64,000 bases of DNA, taken from positions 1-64,000 of the forward strand of contig NZ_CABPSP010000009.1 of the NCBI RefSeq assembly GCF_902459765.1. The letters run 5' to 3'. This DNA is from Pandoraea anapnoica (GTDB lineage: Bacteria > Pseudomonadota > Gammaproteobacteria > Burkholderiales > Burkholderiaceae). The notes under the pieces are model-generated. The model ran no database searches. It saw only the letters and a list, made by a program, of their open reading frames with translations, and was not told the origin of the DNA. Position numbers and translations under genes: made by a program. Positions 8,221 to 15,189 of the stretch are shown piece by piece. How positions within the stretch are numbered: the stretch's first letter is position 1; every line of letters starts with the position of its first letter.

Positions 8221-8531
8221 TTCCGATCACCCCCGTTCGCTTTGCACTTTTTTCGACTAAATCGTGCGGCACCGATATACTTATGAGCGTAACGCGGCCT
8301 AATTCGCTGCCCCTCCGGGGTCCAGCGATCAGGCCACAAGACGTAAAGCGGTACTTGGATGAATGCGCTGATGGCCTTCTCCCCTGAGGCAACAGGTCGC
8401 ACGCAAGCATTTCGGACGTTTGAAGGTGGTATTCCGAACATCTTGGCGAGTTTTGTCATATTGATCCCCTTCTTGCGGATCGCAGCCTTGATGTCCTCTT
8501 TGTGCCATCCGTCATCGTGGCAAGTACCCAT
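8217..8531 (-). CDS. ner: Ner-like (Nlp/SfsB family) DNA-binding regulator
   Basis: Product of 104 aa. The block WHKEDIKAAIRKKGINMTKLA...FGIPPSNVRNACVRP...GEKAISAFIQVPLYVLWPDRW follows Mu Ner closely; Ner represses early and repressor transcription. ATG 8531 has GGAG at 5 nt. It is the first gene of the leftward operon. The C-terminal extension (KYIGAARFSRKKCKANGGDRK) is longer than in Mu Ner, and its codons contain an additional copy of the operator-like 10-mer. Confidence 0.9.
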   Translation of the reverse strand: MGTCHDDGWHKEDIKAAIRKKGINMTKLAKMFGIPPSNVRNACVRPVASGEKAISAFIQVPLYVLWPDRWTPEGQRIRPRYAHKYIGAARFSRKKCKANGGDRK

Positions 8532-8606
8532 AACTGCTCCAAAAATTGGACTGGCGAAAGCGCCGTTTTTTTGGGATCAACAAATCCCAAACGTCATTTC
8601 TAACGA

Positions 8607-8635
8607 ATCGTAAGTGCAAAGAAGTGCAAAGTCAA
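8607..8635 (-). promoter_or_regulatory. Leftward early promoter (Pe-like)
   Basis: On the minus strand TTGACT and TACGAT are separated by exactly 17 bp, reading into ner. Both AAGTGCAAAG boxes at 8612-8631 lie across the spacer, so a protein bound there would block RNA polymerase. Confidence 0.7.
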
Positions 8636-8657
8636 CCTCATTTTCTACTTTGCACTT
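8612..8657. promoter_or_regulatory. Operator boxes AAGTGCAAAG (three copies)
   Basis: AAGTGCAAAG occurs at 8612-8621 and 8622-8631 in direct tandem, and its exact reverse complement CTTTGCACTT at 8648-8657. Likely binding sites for the repressors, Ner or the MuA N-terminal domain; which protein binds is inference. Confidence 0.65.
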
Positions 8658-8682
8658 AACAGCACAAACGCTCGCGGAGAAA

Positions 8683-8711
8683 TTGACAAGCAACTACATG
8701 ATTTAATTATA
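8683..8711 (+). promoter_or_regulatory. Rightward promoter for the repressor genes
   Basis: TTGACA at 8683-8688 is followed 17 bp later by ATTATA in a run of A/T bases, reading towards the two repressor-like genes. The -10 assignment is approximate because the AT-rich stretch offers other registers. Confidence 0.5.
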
Positions 8712-8738
8712 AAAATGGCGAATTCAACCTTATCCCCG

Positions 8739-8783
8739 GAGTGCAAAGTCAAACTTAGCGCTTCGCAAAAGGCAAGTGCAAGG
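8739..8783. promoter_or_regulatory. Further operator-like boxes in the repressor leader
   Basis: GAGTGCAAAG (8739-8748) and AAGTGCAAGG (8774-8783) match the operator boxes at 9 of 10 positions each. They lie between the rightward promoter and the first repressor, the second touching its GTG start, which would allow autoregulation. Confidence 0.5.
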
Positions 8784-9187
8784 TGAAACGTCTTCTGTCA
8801 GCACGCGAAATCGTAGCCATGAAATTGCCGGACTTGCCGACGACAAAAATCGGCATAGCCGCGCGGGCGGAGCGCGAGGGGTGGTATTCAGAGGAGAAGA
8901 CGGGTTTGGGCGGCACGCGACGCGTCTTTCGAGTGCCGGAACAGTATTTCCAAGGCACTAGCGCAGAACCTGGGCACGAAAGAGACCAGGGGCGCACAGA
9001 ACCGGCGCGAGTTGACCTTGATGCGCTGCGCATCGCGACGACGGCGCTCGAGCAATGGCTTGCCGATCGAGGCCAGACTTTGGCTCCCGGCAAAAAGGCG
9101 GAAATCATCGCCGTCCTCTACGACTATGTCGCCAGAGGTGCCGAGCAAGGTGATATGTCCCGGATGCTAAAGGCCTTGGCCGCCTGA
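8783..9187 (+). CDS. Mu repressor-like protein, copy 1
   Basis: Product of 134 aa starting with GTG 8783 (weak ribosome site). Residues 4-55 (LLSAREIVAMKLPDLPTTKI, EREGW, GLGGTRRVFRVPEQY) match the Mu-type DNA-binding domain at the MuA N-terminus. The C-terminus (AEIIAVLYDYVARG, MLKALAA) is shared with the next gene. By position and domain it should be the lysogeny repressor (c). It lacks any enzyme domain. Confidence 0.75.
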   Translation: MKRLLSAREIVAMKLPDLPTTKIGIAARAEREGWYSEEKTGLGGTRRVFRVPEQYFQGTSAEPGHERDQGRTEPARVDLDALRIATTALEQWLADRGQTLAPGKKAEIIAVLYDYVARGAEQGDMSRMLKALAA

Positions 9188-9221
9188 TCGGCAAGCAAGA
9201 CAAGGCCCAATAGGACACCGA

Positions 9222-9623
9222 GTGTACGGACAAGCCCTCCTATCGGCAGCCGAAATCGCAGCAATGCGATTGAAGGGTTTGCCTACAACCAAGGGAAAGA
9301 TCATCGAGCGTGCGGCCTTGGAAGGCTGGTATTTCGAGACAAGAAAAGGACGCGGCGGCACCAGGAGGGTGTATAGACTTCCGACAAAGTACATACCAGA
9401 TGTCGGCGGTGCCAAATTGAACTCACTCGAAGCCCCGCCACGTAGCGGAAAGGTGGACTTGGAATTGCTCAGCCAAGCCACCAGGGCGCTTGCCGAGCAC
9501 TCGGCAGGTGGTCGAATGTCCCCGACTAGAACAGCCGAGATCATCGCAGTTTTATACGACTACTTAAATAAGGGTGCGAATTCAAAAGAAGTCGAGAGAA
9601 TGCTAAAGGCTCTAGCCGTCTGA
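9222..9623 (+). CDS. Mu repressor-like protein, copy 2 (paralogue)
   Basis: Product of 133 aa, GTG 9222 preceded by AGGA. It aligns along its whole length with the preceding gene: LLSAAEIAAMRLKGLPTTKG, LEGWY, GRGGTRRVYRLPTKY and AEIIAVLYDYLNKGA...RMLKALAV. The tandem pair therefore arose by duplication or recombination. The recognition region after LPTTK differs (GKIIERA versus IGIAARA), which may mean a different DNA target. Function as a second repressor or antirepressor is inference. Confidence 0.7.
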   Translation: MYGQALLSAAEIAAMRLKGLPTTKGKIIERAALEGWYFETRKGRGGTRRVYRLPTKYIPDVGGAKLNSLEAPPRSGKVDLELLSQATRALAEHSAGGRMSPTRTAEIIAVLYDYLNKGANSKEVERMLKALAV

Positions 9624-9684
9624 TGCATGTAATGCTGGGCGCATTGAACTTGCAGGGCAGCCAGCATTGCACGATGACGAGGCC

Positions 9685-10026
9685 ATGGTGGAGCGCCTCA
9701 AACGACTGCTGGACGACGCTAGTGCACAAGGGGAGCATGAGCGTCAGAACGCCATGACAACCGGCAAGATTCGGCCCTCTTCAGACTTCCCGCCGGCGGC
9801 CAATGATCCGCAAGCACGTCCCCCGTCACGCAGCGTTTGGACGCGAATCCGAACATTCGGTGACAAGAACAGCGCAAATCTACTCAAGATTGCGCTGTTT
9901 TCTCTTGCGTTTTCGCATTCTGTGCTCGACGTACAAATATCCCCAGGAACCACATGGGCATTGGCGTTCACGTCCCTCGCGCTCCCGCATGCTCGGCGAC
10001 ATCACAGTTATCGGCGCAGCGATTAG
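9685..10026 (+). CDS. Possible small membrane protein near the phage end
   Basis: An open frame begins at ATG 9685 (MVERLKRLLDDASAQGEHER) after GAGG. A hydrophobic stretch (NLLKIALFSLAFSHSV, TTWALAFTSLALP) lies near residues 65-100. No family was recognised, and codon quality is uncertain because a second frame overlaps it. It would be the last gene before the phage left end. Confidence 0.35.
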   Translation: MVERLKRLLDDASAQGEHERQNAMTTGKIRPSSDFPPAANDPQARPPSRSVWTRIRTFGDKNSANLLKIALFSLAFSHSVLDVQISPGTTWALAFTSLALPHARRHHSYRRSD

Positions 10027-10248
10027 GGTGGTTTGAGCGGCAGCTCGTTACGAGCCATATTTGACGATTCCTCGCTGAATATCTCAATCGCCCCTCATCC
10101 CTGTGACAAAAACTCCGCAAAAATTACTCATTTGGCATCAGTTTCTCGCAAATCGCTTTCGCGAAGTTTTGGCATCGAGAAATCGCATGACGCCACGCCC
10201 AGCGTGGGTTTCCGCCTGATCGGCCACGGCTCTCCCACAGTGACAAAA
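9860..10248. repeat. Three GTGACAAAA-type repeats near the phage left end
   Basis: GTGACAAGA (9860-9868), GTGACAAAA (10103-10111) and GTGACAAAA (10240-10248) are in the same orientation in an otherwise gene-poor stretch. Mu ends carry several transposase sites, so these are candidate end-binding sites; the evidence is only repetition and location. From about 10027 to 10330 no gene is supported. Confidence 0.25.
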
Positions 10249-10330
10249 CGAGCACCTCCCCACAGGAATTCGCATTCGATCAGAGGGAATTCATGAGGCC
10301 CCAAATTCGGTGAATGCGATGCGCGCACGC

Positions 10331-10359
10331 AAAAAAAACGCCACCGGAAACCGATGGCG
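10331..10359 (-). terminator. Terminator after the 544-aa gene
   Basis: On the minus strand CGCCATCGG pairs with CCGGTGGCG (9 bp, one G-T) and is followed by eight T residues. It most likely belongs to the host gene to its right and so limits the Mu-like prophage on this side. Confidence 0.85.
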
Positions 10360-10387
10360 GGTTGTACTTTGACGACCGTGGGGTGAC

Positions 10388-12022
10388 TTATTCCTGATCG
10401 GGCGGCGGCGTCATAGGCAGCGGAGGCGGCGTGTCCGACGGGTTCACACCGGGGGGCAGCACACGATATGTCTTCGGACGCGCCCCCGCTCGCAATGCCA
10501 TTTGCTCAGGCGTTTCGTTCATCCAGTCCACCGTGGGACCGGCCGGACGACGGACCGGCCGCGACATCGCACGCCCCACCTCCCCCGAAAGACGCCGCAC
10601 CGGTTGATGTTCGCGCTGGGCCTTGCGATATCGGTCGCCCTGCTCGGCCAGCCGCTCGACCGACTGGCTCCGTTCGAAGATGACGCTCAGACGCCCCGCA
10701 CGCCCCGGATGGGCACCGATGAACTGCTCGACAAACTGTTCGCGGTGTGAGGTCGCCTGGGCCTTCGGTCGGACGGACTTCGTGACGGGGGCTGCCAGGG
10801 CCGTCTGTGTGTTCACTTCGTCTGGTGTGCCGTCTAAGGCATCTGCAATCGAGCCGGCCAGCGCAGGCGAGATTGTCGCCCCCCCGGACACGCCTTGCGA
10901 TCCATCGACTTCATCGAACTGCGCGTCGTCATGCGCCGACTCGGACGGCGCGCCGCTCATCCGGCCGCCATCCGTATGCTTAAGGTCGTCGCGCAACTCG
11001 CGCGCGGCGTGCTTCCAGTAATCGATCTCCAGCGCACGCGCGCCAAGCCACGACACCGTCATGTCTTGAGGCGCGCTTTTTGCATCGGCCAACACCGCGG
11101 AATACTCGTACAAGCCGAGTCCTTTTGCGCGAATATCGTTCAACGTCACCGTCCGGTCGGCCGGATAGCCGAGCAGCAACGCGAGCCGCGCCGCATCGTT
11201 GCGCGCACGGATCTGATTCTTCTGAAAGCGCGATTTCGACGTCGCTGGTTTGAGCACCACTTTGCCACCGCGAATCTTCAATCGAAGCGGGACGTCGGCA
11301 CCGCCTCGGGACATTTCGCGTTGCGCTTCACGCGCCATGTCGTTAAGCGCGATCAGCAGATTTCGCTCCACCGTCAGCTCGGTGAATTTCCGGTCGTGGA
11401 TGTTGACGGTGAGCGCGAGCATGGTGTCGCGCATCCTCGCCATGTCGGCAAGGTGTTGCAGCCCCATCGCCTTTGCCGGGCCGTTCGGCTGGCACCCCGT
11501 TGCATTGGCCATTCGGTCAAGTTCGTCGTTCACATGCTCGATCTCGACCAACTGATCGACCACCGGCGTCGAATCGAAGGTACGCACGAACGCCCTGTTT
11601 TCCGGTCGAACGCCGTAGCGCACCTGCTGCATGGCTTCGGTTCGTTTGTCTTCGAATGAGATATCGCGCTCGATGCAGCACTGAAAAAGTGTGTGCCATT
11701 TTTCGATGCGCGTTTTCATGGATTCGGCGACGAGCGGCTGGGCCATCAGATCGTCGGCCCTCGCTCGCTCGCTTGCCCGATACGCTTGCCAGCGGCCGAA
11801 CGATACACCGCCGTTGTCTTCAACCGTTCTGGTGCGCTGCGGATAGGTCTGCCATGCCTTGCTGAGCGGACCCGTGGACGCCGGTGGCGCAGCCCCGAGC
11901 CGCGCGAAGTCCGAACCGAAGCTGTGACCGCATTCACTCGACAGCGGTCGACCTGACAGCAATACGGGCTCGGACGATACCGACGACCCTCGCTGCGAAT
12001 AATCCCCGAAAGGTGTGCCCAT
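10388..12022 (-). CDS. Large hypothetical protein, unknown function
   Basis: Product of 544 aa, ATG 12022 with GGGAGA upstream. The N-terminus is Ser/Gly-rich and polar with no signal peptide (MGTPFGDYSQRGSSVSSEPV). A helical middle (about 100-340) has ENRAFVRTFDSTPVVDQLVE and NLLIALNDMAREAQREM, and the C-terminus is proline-rich (PPPLPMTPPPDQE). This overall build is seen in secreted effectors, but no effector domain or enzymatic motif is recognisable, so that is only a possibility. It has its own terminator and no operon partner. Confidence 0.75.
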   Translation of the reverse strand: MGTPFGDYSQRGSSVSSEPVLLSGRPLSSECGHSFGSDFARLGAAPPASTGPLSKAWQTYPQRTRTVEDNGGVSFGRWQAYRASERARADDLMAQPLVAESMKTRIEKWHTLFQCCIERDISFEDKRTEAMQQVRYGVRPENRAFVRTFDSTPVVDQLVEIEHVNDELDRMANATGCQPNGPAKAMGLQHLADMARMRDTMLALTVNIHDRKFTELTVERNLLIALNDMAREAQREMSRGGADVPLRLKIRGGKVVLKPATSKSRFQKNQIRARNDAARLALLLGYPADRTVTLNDIRAKGLGLYEYSAVLADAKSAPQDMTVSWLGARALEIDYWKHAARELRDDLKHTDGGRMSGAPSESAHDDAQFDEVDGSQGVSGGATISPALAGSIADALDGTPDEVNTQTALAAPVTKSVRPKAQATSHREQFVEQFIGAHPGRAGRLSVIFERSQSVERLAEQGDRYRKAQREHQPVRRLSGEVGRAMSRPVRRPAGPTVDWMNETPEQMALRAGARPKTYRVLPPGVNPSDTPPPLPMTPPPDQE

Positions 12023-12186
12023 TATTCATCTCCCGTTATTAAGGTGATTAAGGTGAGTAAGGCCGGATGACCTTCGGGCACAGAGACTAGATGGGATTAC
12101 CGCGAGCCGATTTCGATTCTGTGGGATGGCTTCGCTTTGTGGCACCTATTGAGAGTGTGCCGGTACGCGACTTCCGTCGTGGTCGA

Positions 12187-12215
12187 CGCATCATGCGTGA
12201 TCAGCGCATGATGCG
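12187..12215. terminator. Strong hairpin after the XRE regulator gene
   Basis: CGCATCATGCG and CGCATGATGCG form a perfect 11-bp stem with a 7-nt loop directly after the stop of the XRE gene. No T-run follows on the minus strand, so it may act as a terminator aid or mRNA stabiliser. Confidence 0.5.
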
Positions 12216-12219
12216 ACCG

Positions 12220-13134
12220 TCAGAATCGCGCGAGCAACTGGCCGAGCAATGCGGCCCCTTCCTTGCCCTTCGCAGAATCGGCCCACAGACGGTCGATCAT
12301 GGCGCGATACATGCCCACGCCATCGGGCGACGTGGTGATGGTGGCGATGCCGGTGCGCAGATTCGGCAACTCGCCGAGACGGAACGGCGACACCGCAACG
12401 TATGCCTCGCCCTGCGCTTCGAAGATCTGGAAGGTCTCGTTGGGCATATTGTCGCTGACGATGCCGATCTGCACGCCCGCCGTATCGGCTTCGAGGAATT
12501 CGACGATACGCGCCACTTCGCGTCGCGCGGCCATCTTGCGCTCCAGTTGCACGCCCGGCGGCAACCCCAGTCGCCCGACCAGCCCGTGATGCAGGAACTG
12601 CTCGATCTGGCGCAGGCCGATCAGACTGGTCACGGCCAGACGCTGACGCGAGAAGCTCGACTTACGCTCCTGCAAGATGCCCAGCACGCGATCGATCGTG
12701 TTTTCCCAATGACGGTCGACGAGCGTCGGCGGAATGCTCTCGTCGAGCATGTGACGCAGCCAGACGTCGTAGTCGTCGGACGTCAGCAGAAACGAAATCG
12801 GATCGAAGTGCGCGACGATGCGCTCGGAACGGCTTTCCAGTTGACGCATGCGCTCGAAGTAGCTCACGGCCGAGTCGTGGTACTCGACTTCCACCCCGAG
12901 CAGGTTGGCAAGCGACACACCGAGCAACGCCGCGAGCCGCTCCAGCGTATCGATCTTGACGATCTCGCCGCGCTCCAGCTTGTAGATGGCGGCGCGCGAG
13001 ATATCGAGTTGCTCGGCGACATCCTCACTGCGTAATTCCGCTGCCAGCCGATAGGCACGCAAGCGTTCGCCGATGGCGCGGAAATTGAAGCGCGCGCCTC
13101 GTGGCGCCCGGGATGTCGTTGCAGCTCGAGTCAA
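12220..13134 (-). CDS. XRE-family transcription regulator of the adjacent catabolic cluster
   Basis: The N-terminal helix-turn-helix (IGERLRAYRLAAELRSEDVA, QLDISRAAIYKLERGEIVKI) is of the Cro/XRE type, followed by about 220 residues of unassigned, probably ligand-sensing sequence. TTG 13134 was chosen because GGGGG lies 4 nt upstream; a GTG at 13188 gives 18 extra residues. It is divergent from the porin, and the shared intergenic region contains the 16-bp palindrome also found before two downstream units, so it is the likely cluster regulator. Confidence 0.82.
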   Translation of the reverse strand: MTRAATTSRAPRGARFNFRAIGERLRAYRLAAELRSEDVAEQLDISRAAIYKLERGEIVKIDTLERLAALLGVSLANLLGVEVEYHDSAVSYFERMRQLESRSERIVAHFDPISFLLTSDDYDVWLRHMLDESIPPTLVDRHWENTIDRVLGILQERKSSFSRQRLAVTSLIGLRQIEQFLHHGLVGRLGLPPGVQLERKMAARREVARIVEFLEADTAGVQIGIVSDNMPNETFQIFEAQGEAYVAVSPFRLGELPNLRTGIATITTSPDGVGMYRAMIDRLWADSAKGKEGAALLGQLLARF

Positions 13135-13365
13135 ATCGCCCCCTGTTGGATACCTCGTGGAACCGCCTTCGTGCGAGACATTGCGCACATCGCGAGACGC
13201 CGCAGATCGCGTCGTGCCCGCGTGGCAGTGCCGGGATTATACCGGTCGCCTCGCCCGGCTGACGGACCGTGCATCGGCCGTCCAGACGAAGGCCAGCACT
13301 GAGCAAACCGCCCCCTTGCCGTAACGCCTACGCCACACATCGATGGGCCGAATATTTTTCCGATT

Positions 13366-13381
13366 GTCTAATTTTTTAGAT
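13366..13381. promoter_or_regulatory. Operator-like palindrome 1 (porin / regulator promoter)
   Basis: GTCTAATTTTTTAGAT has the half-sites GTCTAA and TTAGAt, matching palindromes 2 and 3 of this cluster. It lies between the divergent XRE and porin genes. Confidence 0.65.
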
Positions 13382-13524
13382 TTACGCACGATTCGAGACG
13401 CGGCGCCCCCATGCCGTGAGAATACCGTCACTCGCAGACGACCTGACAGCTTTCGGGGGATGACCCAACGCACGGGCGGTGATAGCCTGCGCGCCGTCCA
13501 GAAATTTATACAAACAAAGAGGGA

Positions 13525-14622
13525 ATGATGAAGACCTGGCAAAAGGTGTTTGGGACGACTCGGGCAGCGCGCAAGGCTAGCGCCGTCGCGTTGGGTTCTG
13601 TTGCATTGGGTGCCGCGGCACTCACAAGCACGGCACATGCACAGTCGAGCGTGAGCTTCTACGGCCTGGCCGACGCCTACGTCGGCTCGGTGAAGAACCC
13701 CGGCGGCAATGCGGCCGCTGTGCAGCAAGGCGGCGGCATGACCACGTCGTACTGGGGCTTGTCGGGCACGGAAGACCTCGGCGGCGGCAATAGCGCGCTC
13801 TTCGTGCTGGAGAGCTACTTCCAGCCGAACAACGGCACGTACGGCCGTTTCGCGGGCGACAGCTTCTTCTCGCGCAATGCCTACGTCGGGTTGTCCAACA
13901 CGCGACTGGGCACCTTCCGTATCGGGCGCATCACCACGCCGATGTACCTTGCGACGATCCAGTTCAACCCGTTCAACAACTCGTACACCTTCTCGCCGAT
14001 GATCTTCCACACCTACAAGGGTCTGGGAACGCAAGGCGTGGTGGGTGACTCGGCCTGGAACAACGCGGTGGCCTACACCACGCCGTCCTACGCGGGGTTG
14101 GCAGGCACGCTGCTCTATGCCACTGGCAATAGCGCCACGGACCACAGCGCGAAGAAGTGGGCTGCAGCGCTCACGTACGCCAACGGCCCGTTCGCCGCCG
14201 CCTTGAACTATCAGTACGTGAATTTCAGCGCCACGCCGGGCGACTTCGGCGCGCAACTGCCGGGCGTGACCGGGCTGACGAATCAGAACACCGTGCAGGT
14301 CGGCCTCTCGTACGATCTGGCCGTGGTGAAGTTCTTCGCGCAGTACATGCTCGTCGCGAGTCAGGCCGCCAGCGGCAACTTCCATGCGAACACGGGGCAG
14401 CTCGGCGCATCGGTGCCGCTCGGTCTGGGCAGCGTGCTGGCGTCGGTAGCCTACACCGGCTCGAACGGGTCAGGCGACAACCAGCGCCGCACCACGTGGG
14501 CACTCGGCTACGACTACCCGCTGTCCAAGCGGACCGACGTCTACGTGGCGTACAAGTACGACCACATGAGCGATATGTCGACGGGCCAGACGTACGGCGC
14601 AGGCATGCGCGTACGCTTCTAA
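13525..14622 (+). CDS. Outer-membrane porin, Burkholderiales general porin family
   Basis: Product of about 365 aa. A signal peptide ends at THAQ/SSVSFYG after an Ala-rich core. The mature part starts with SVSFYGLADAYVG, has ALFVLESYF..FFSRNAYVGLSNTRLGTFRIGR, typical of gram-negative porins of the neisserial/OmpC-like type, and ends in RVRF with a terminal aromatic residue. It should form a trimeric diffusion pore, here probably for the substrate of the cluster. Two adjacent ATGs (13525, 13528) follow AGAGGG. Confidence 0.93.
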   Translation: MMKTWQKVFGTTRAARKASAVALGSVALGAAALTSTAHAQSSVSFYGLADAYVGSVKNPGGNAAAVQQGGGMTTSYWGLSGTEDLGGGNSALFVLESYFQPNNGTYGRFAGDSFFSRNAYVGLSNTRLGTFRIGRITTPMYLATIQFNPFNNSYTFSPMIFHTYKGLGTQGVVGDSAWNNAVAYTTPSYAGLAGTLLYATGNSATDHSAKKWAAALTYANGPFAAALNYQYVNFSATPGDFGAQLPGVTGLTNQNTVQVGLSYDLAVVKFFAQYMLVASQAASGNFHANTGQLGASVPLGLGSVLASVAYTGSNGSGDNQRRTTWALGYDYPLSKRTDVYVAYKYDHMSDMSTGQTYGAGMRVRF

Positions 14623-14732
14623 AGCGTCGCCGCGGCACCGTCGAGCCCCCGATCGTCAGTGCCGCGCCCTCTCCCGCGCCTCAGGGTTAGCCCCGATTAT
14701 TTTCGTCTTGCCTGGCCTGTGATGTTCGATTA

Positions 14733-14748
14733 GTCTAAATATTTAGAC
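14733..14748. promoter_or_regulatory. Operator-like palindrome 2, perfect 16-mer
   Basis: GTCTAAATATTTAGAC is a perfect 8+8 palindrome 14 nt before the start of the 107-aa gene. It shares half-sites with the sites at 13366 and 15112. Confidence 0.75.
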
Positions 14749-14762
14749 AGATGGAGAGCACG

Positions 14763-15086
14763 ATGGATCTGCAACTCGCATGCGCCTGGTTACAGCGCGA
14801 CACGGTCGGTCTGTCCGACATCGAAGATTTCGCGGCACGGTGCCTGAATGCGTCGCGCACTGCCACGCGCGAATCCGCCGCGATGCTGTTGCTTGCGCAG
14901 GCCGCCCAGGCTTTTGTAGAAAGGCAGTCCGGCATTGCTACCAACGGCGAAACGTTCCACGCCTTTCTGACCCGCAGTAAAACGTACGCGACGATGTTGC
15001 GCGACGCTGCCGGCACTTCCGACGCCAGCTTTCTCGCTTCGCTCAATCAGTTCGCGGCCCAGTTGACGACCGAGGTCTACGCGTGA
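14763..15086 (+). CDS. Small helical protein of the orotate-like cluster
   Basis: Product of 107 aa starting at ATG 14763 (MDLQLACAWLQRDTVGLSDI) with GGAGAG upstream. It is all-helical, Ala-rich and has no signal or membrane segment. No family recognised. It has its own operator-like palindrome and terminator, so it is a separate monocistronic unit under the same control as the porin and the MFS operon. Confidence 0.7.
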   Translation: MDLQLACAWLQRDTVGLSDIEDFAARCLNASRTATRESAAMLLLAQAAQAFVERQSGIATNGETFHAFLTRSKTYATMLRDAAGTSDASFLASLNQFAAQLTTEVYA

Positions 15087-15102
15087 CGTCACGCGTTTTT
15101 TT
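15080..15102 (+). terminator. Terminator after the 107-aa gene
   Basis: CGCGTGACGTCACGCG is a full palindrome overlapping the TGA stop and is followed by seven T residues. It can fold as a short hairpin and separates the small gene from the MFS operon. Confidence 0.7.
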
Positions 15103-15111
15103 CACCTGATC

Positions 15112-15127
15112 GTCTAAAAATATAGAC
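15112..15127. promoter_or_regulatory. Operator-like palindrome 3 (MFS operon promoter)
   Basis: GTCTAAAAATATAGAC keeps the GTCTA and TAGAC half-sites at the same spacing as the other two. It lies 62 nt before the MFS start. Confidence 0.7.
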
Positions 15128-15189
15128 AAATTGACGAATGCGACGGCGTAATCGATCGCCACGGCATTCGCCTCCCACGGGAACCGATC

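Larger units (their letters stand above)
1..10300 (-). mobile_element. Mu-like transposable prophage, early half (partial)
   Basis: A MuA-type DDE transposase, MuB ATPase, Ner regulator, GemA, Mor activator and endolysin follow one another on the minus strand in Mu order, with repressor-like genes divergent at the right. The morphogenesis half lies beyond the left edge. The right boundary is the phage left end and must lie between the last phage-like gene and the host terminator near 10331; the exact terminal dinucleotide and target duplication were not identified, so 10300 is only an estimate. Confidence 0.9.

Noticed and set aside
9803-10036. 77-aa frame overlapping the possible membrane protein near the phage end
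   Set aside because: Arg/His-rich, no ribosome site; the other frame has a more protein-like hydrophobic segment.
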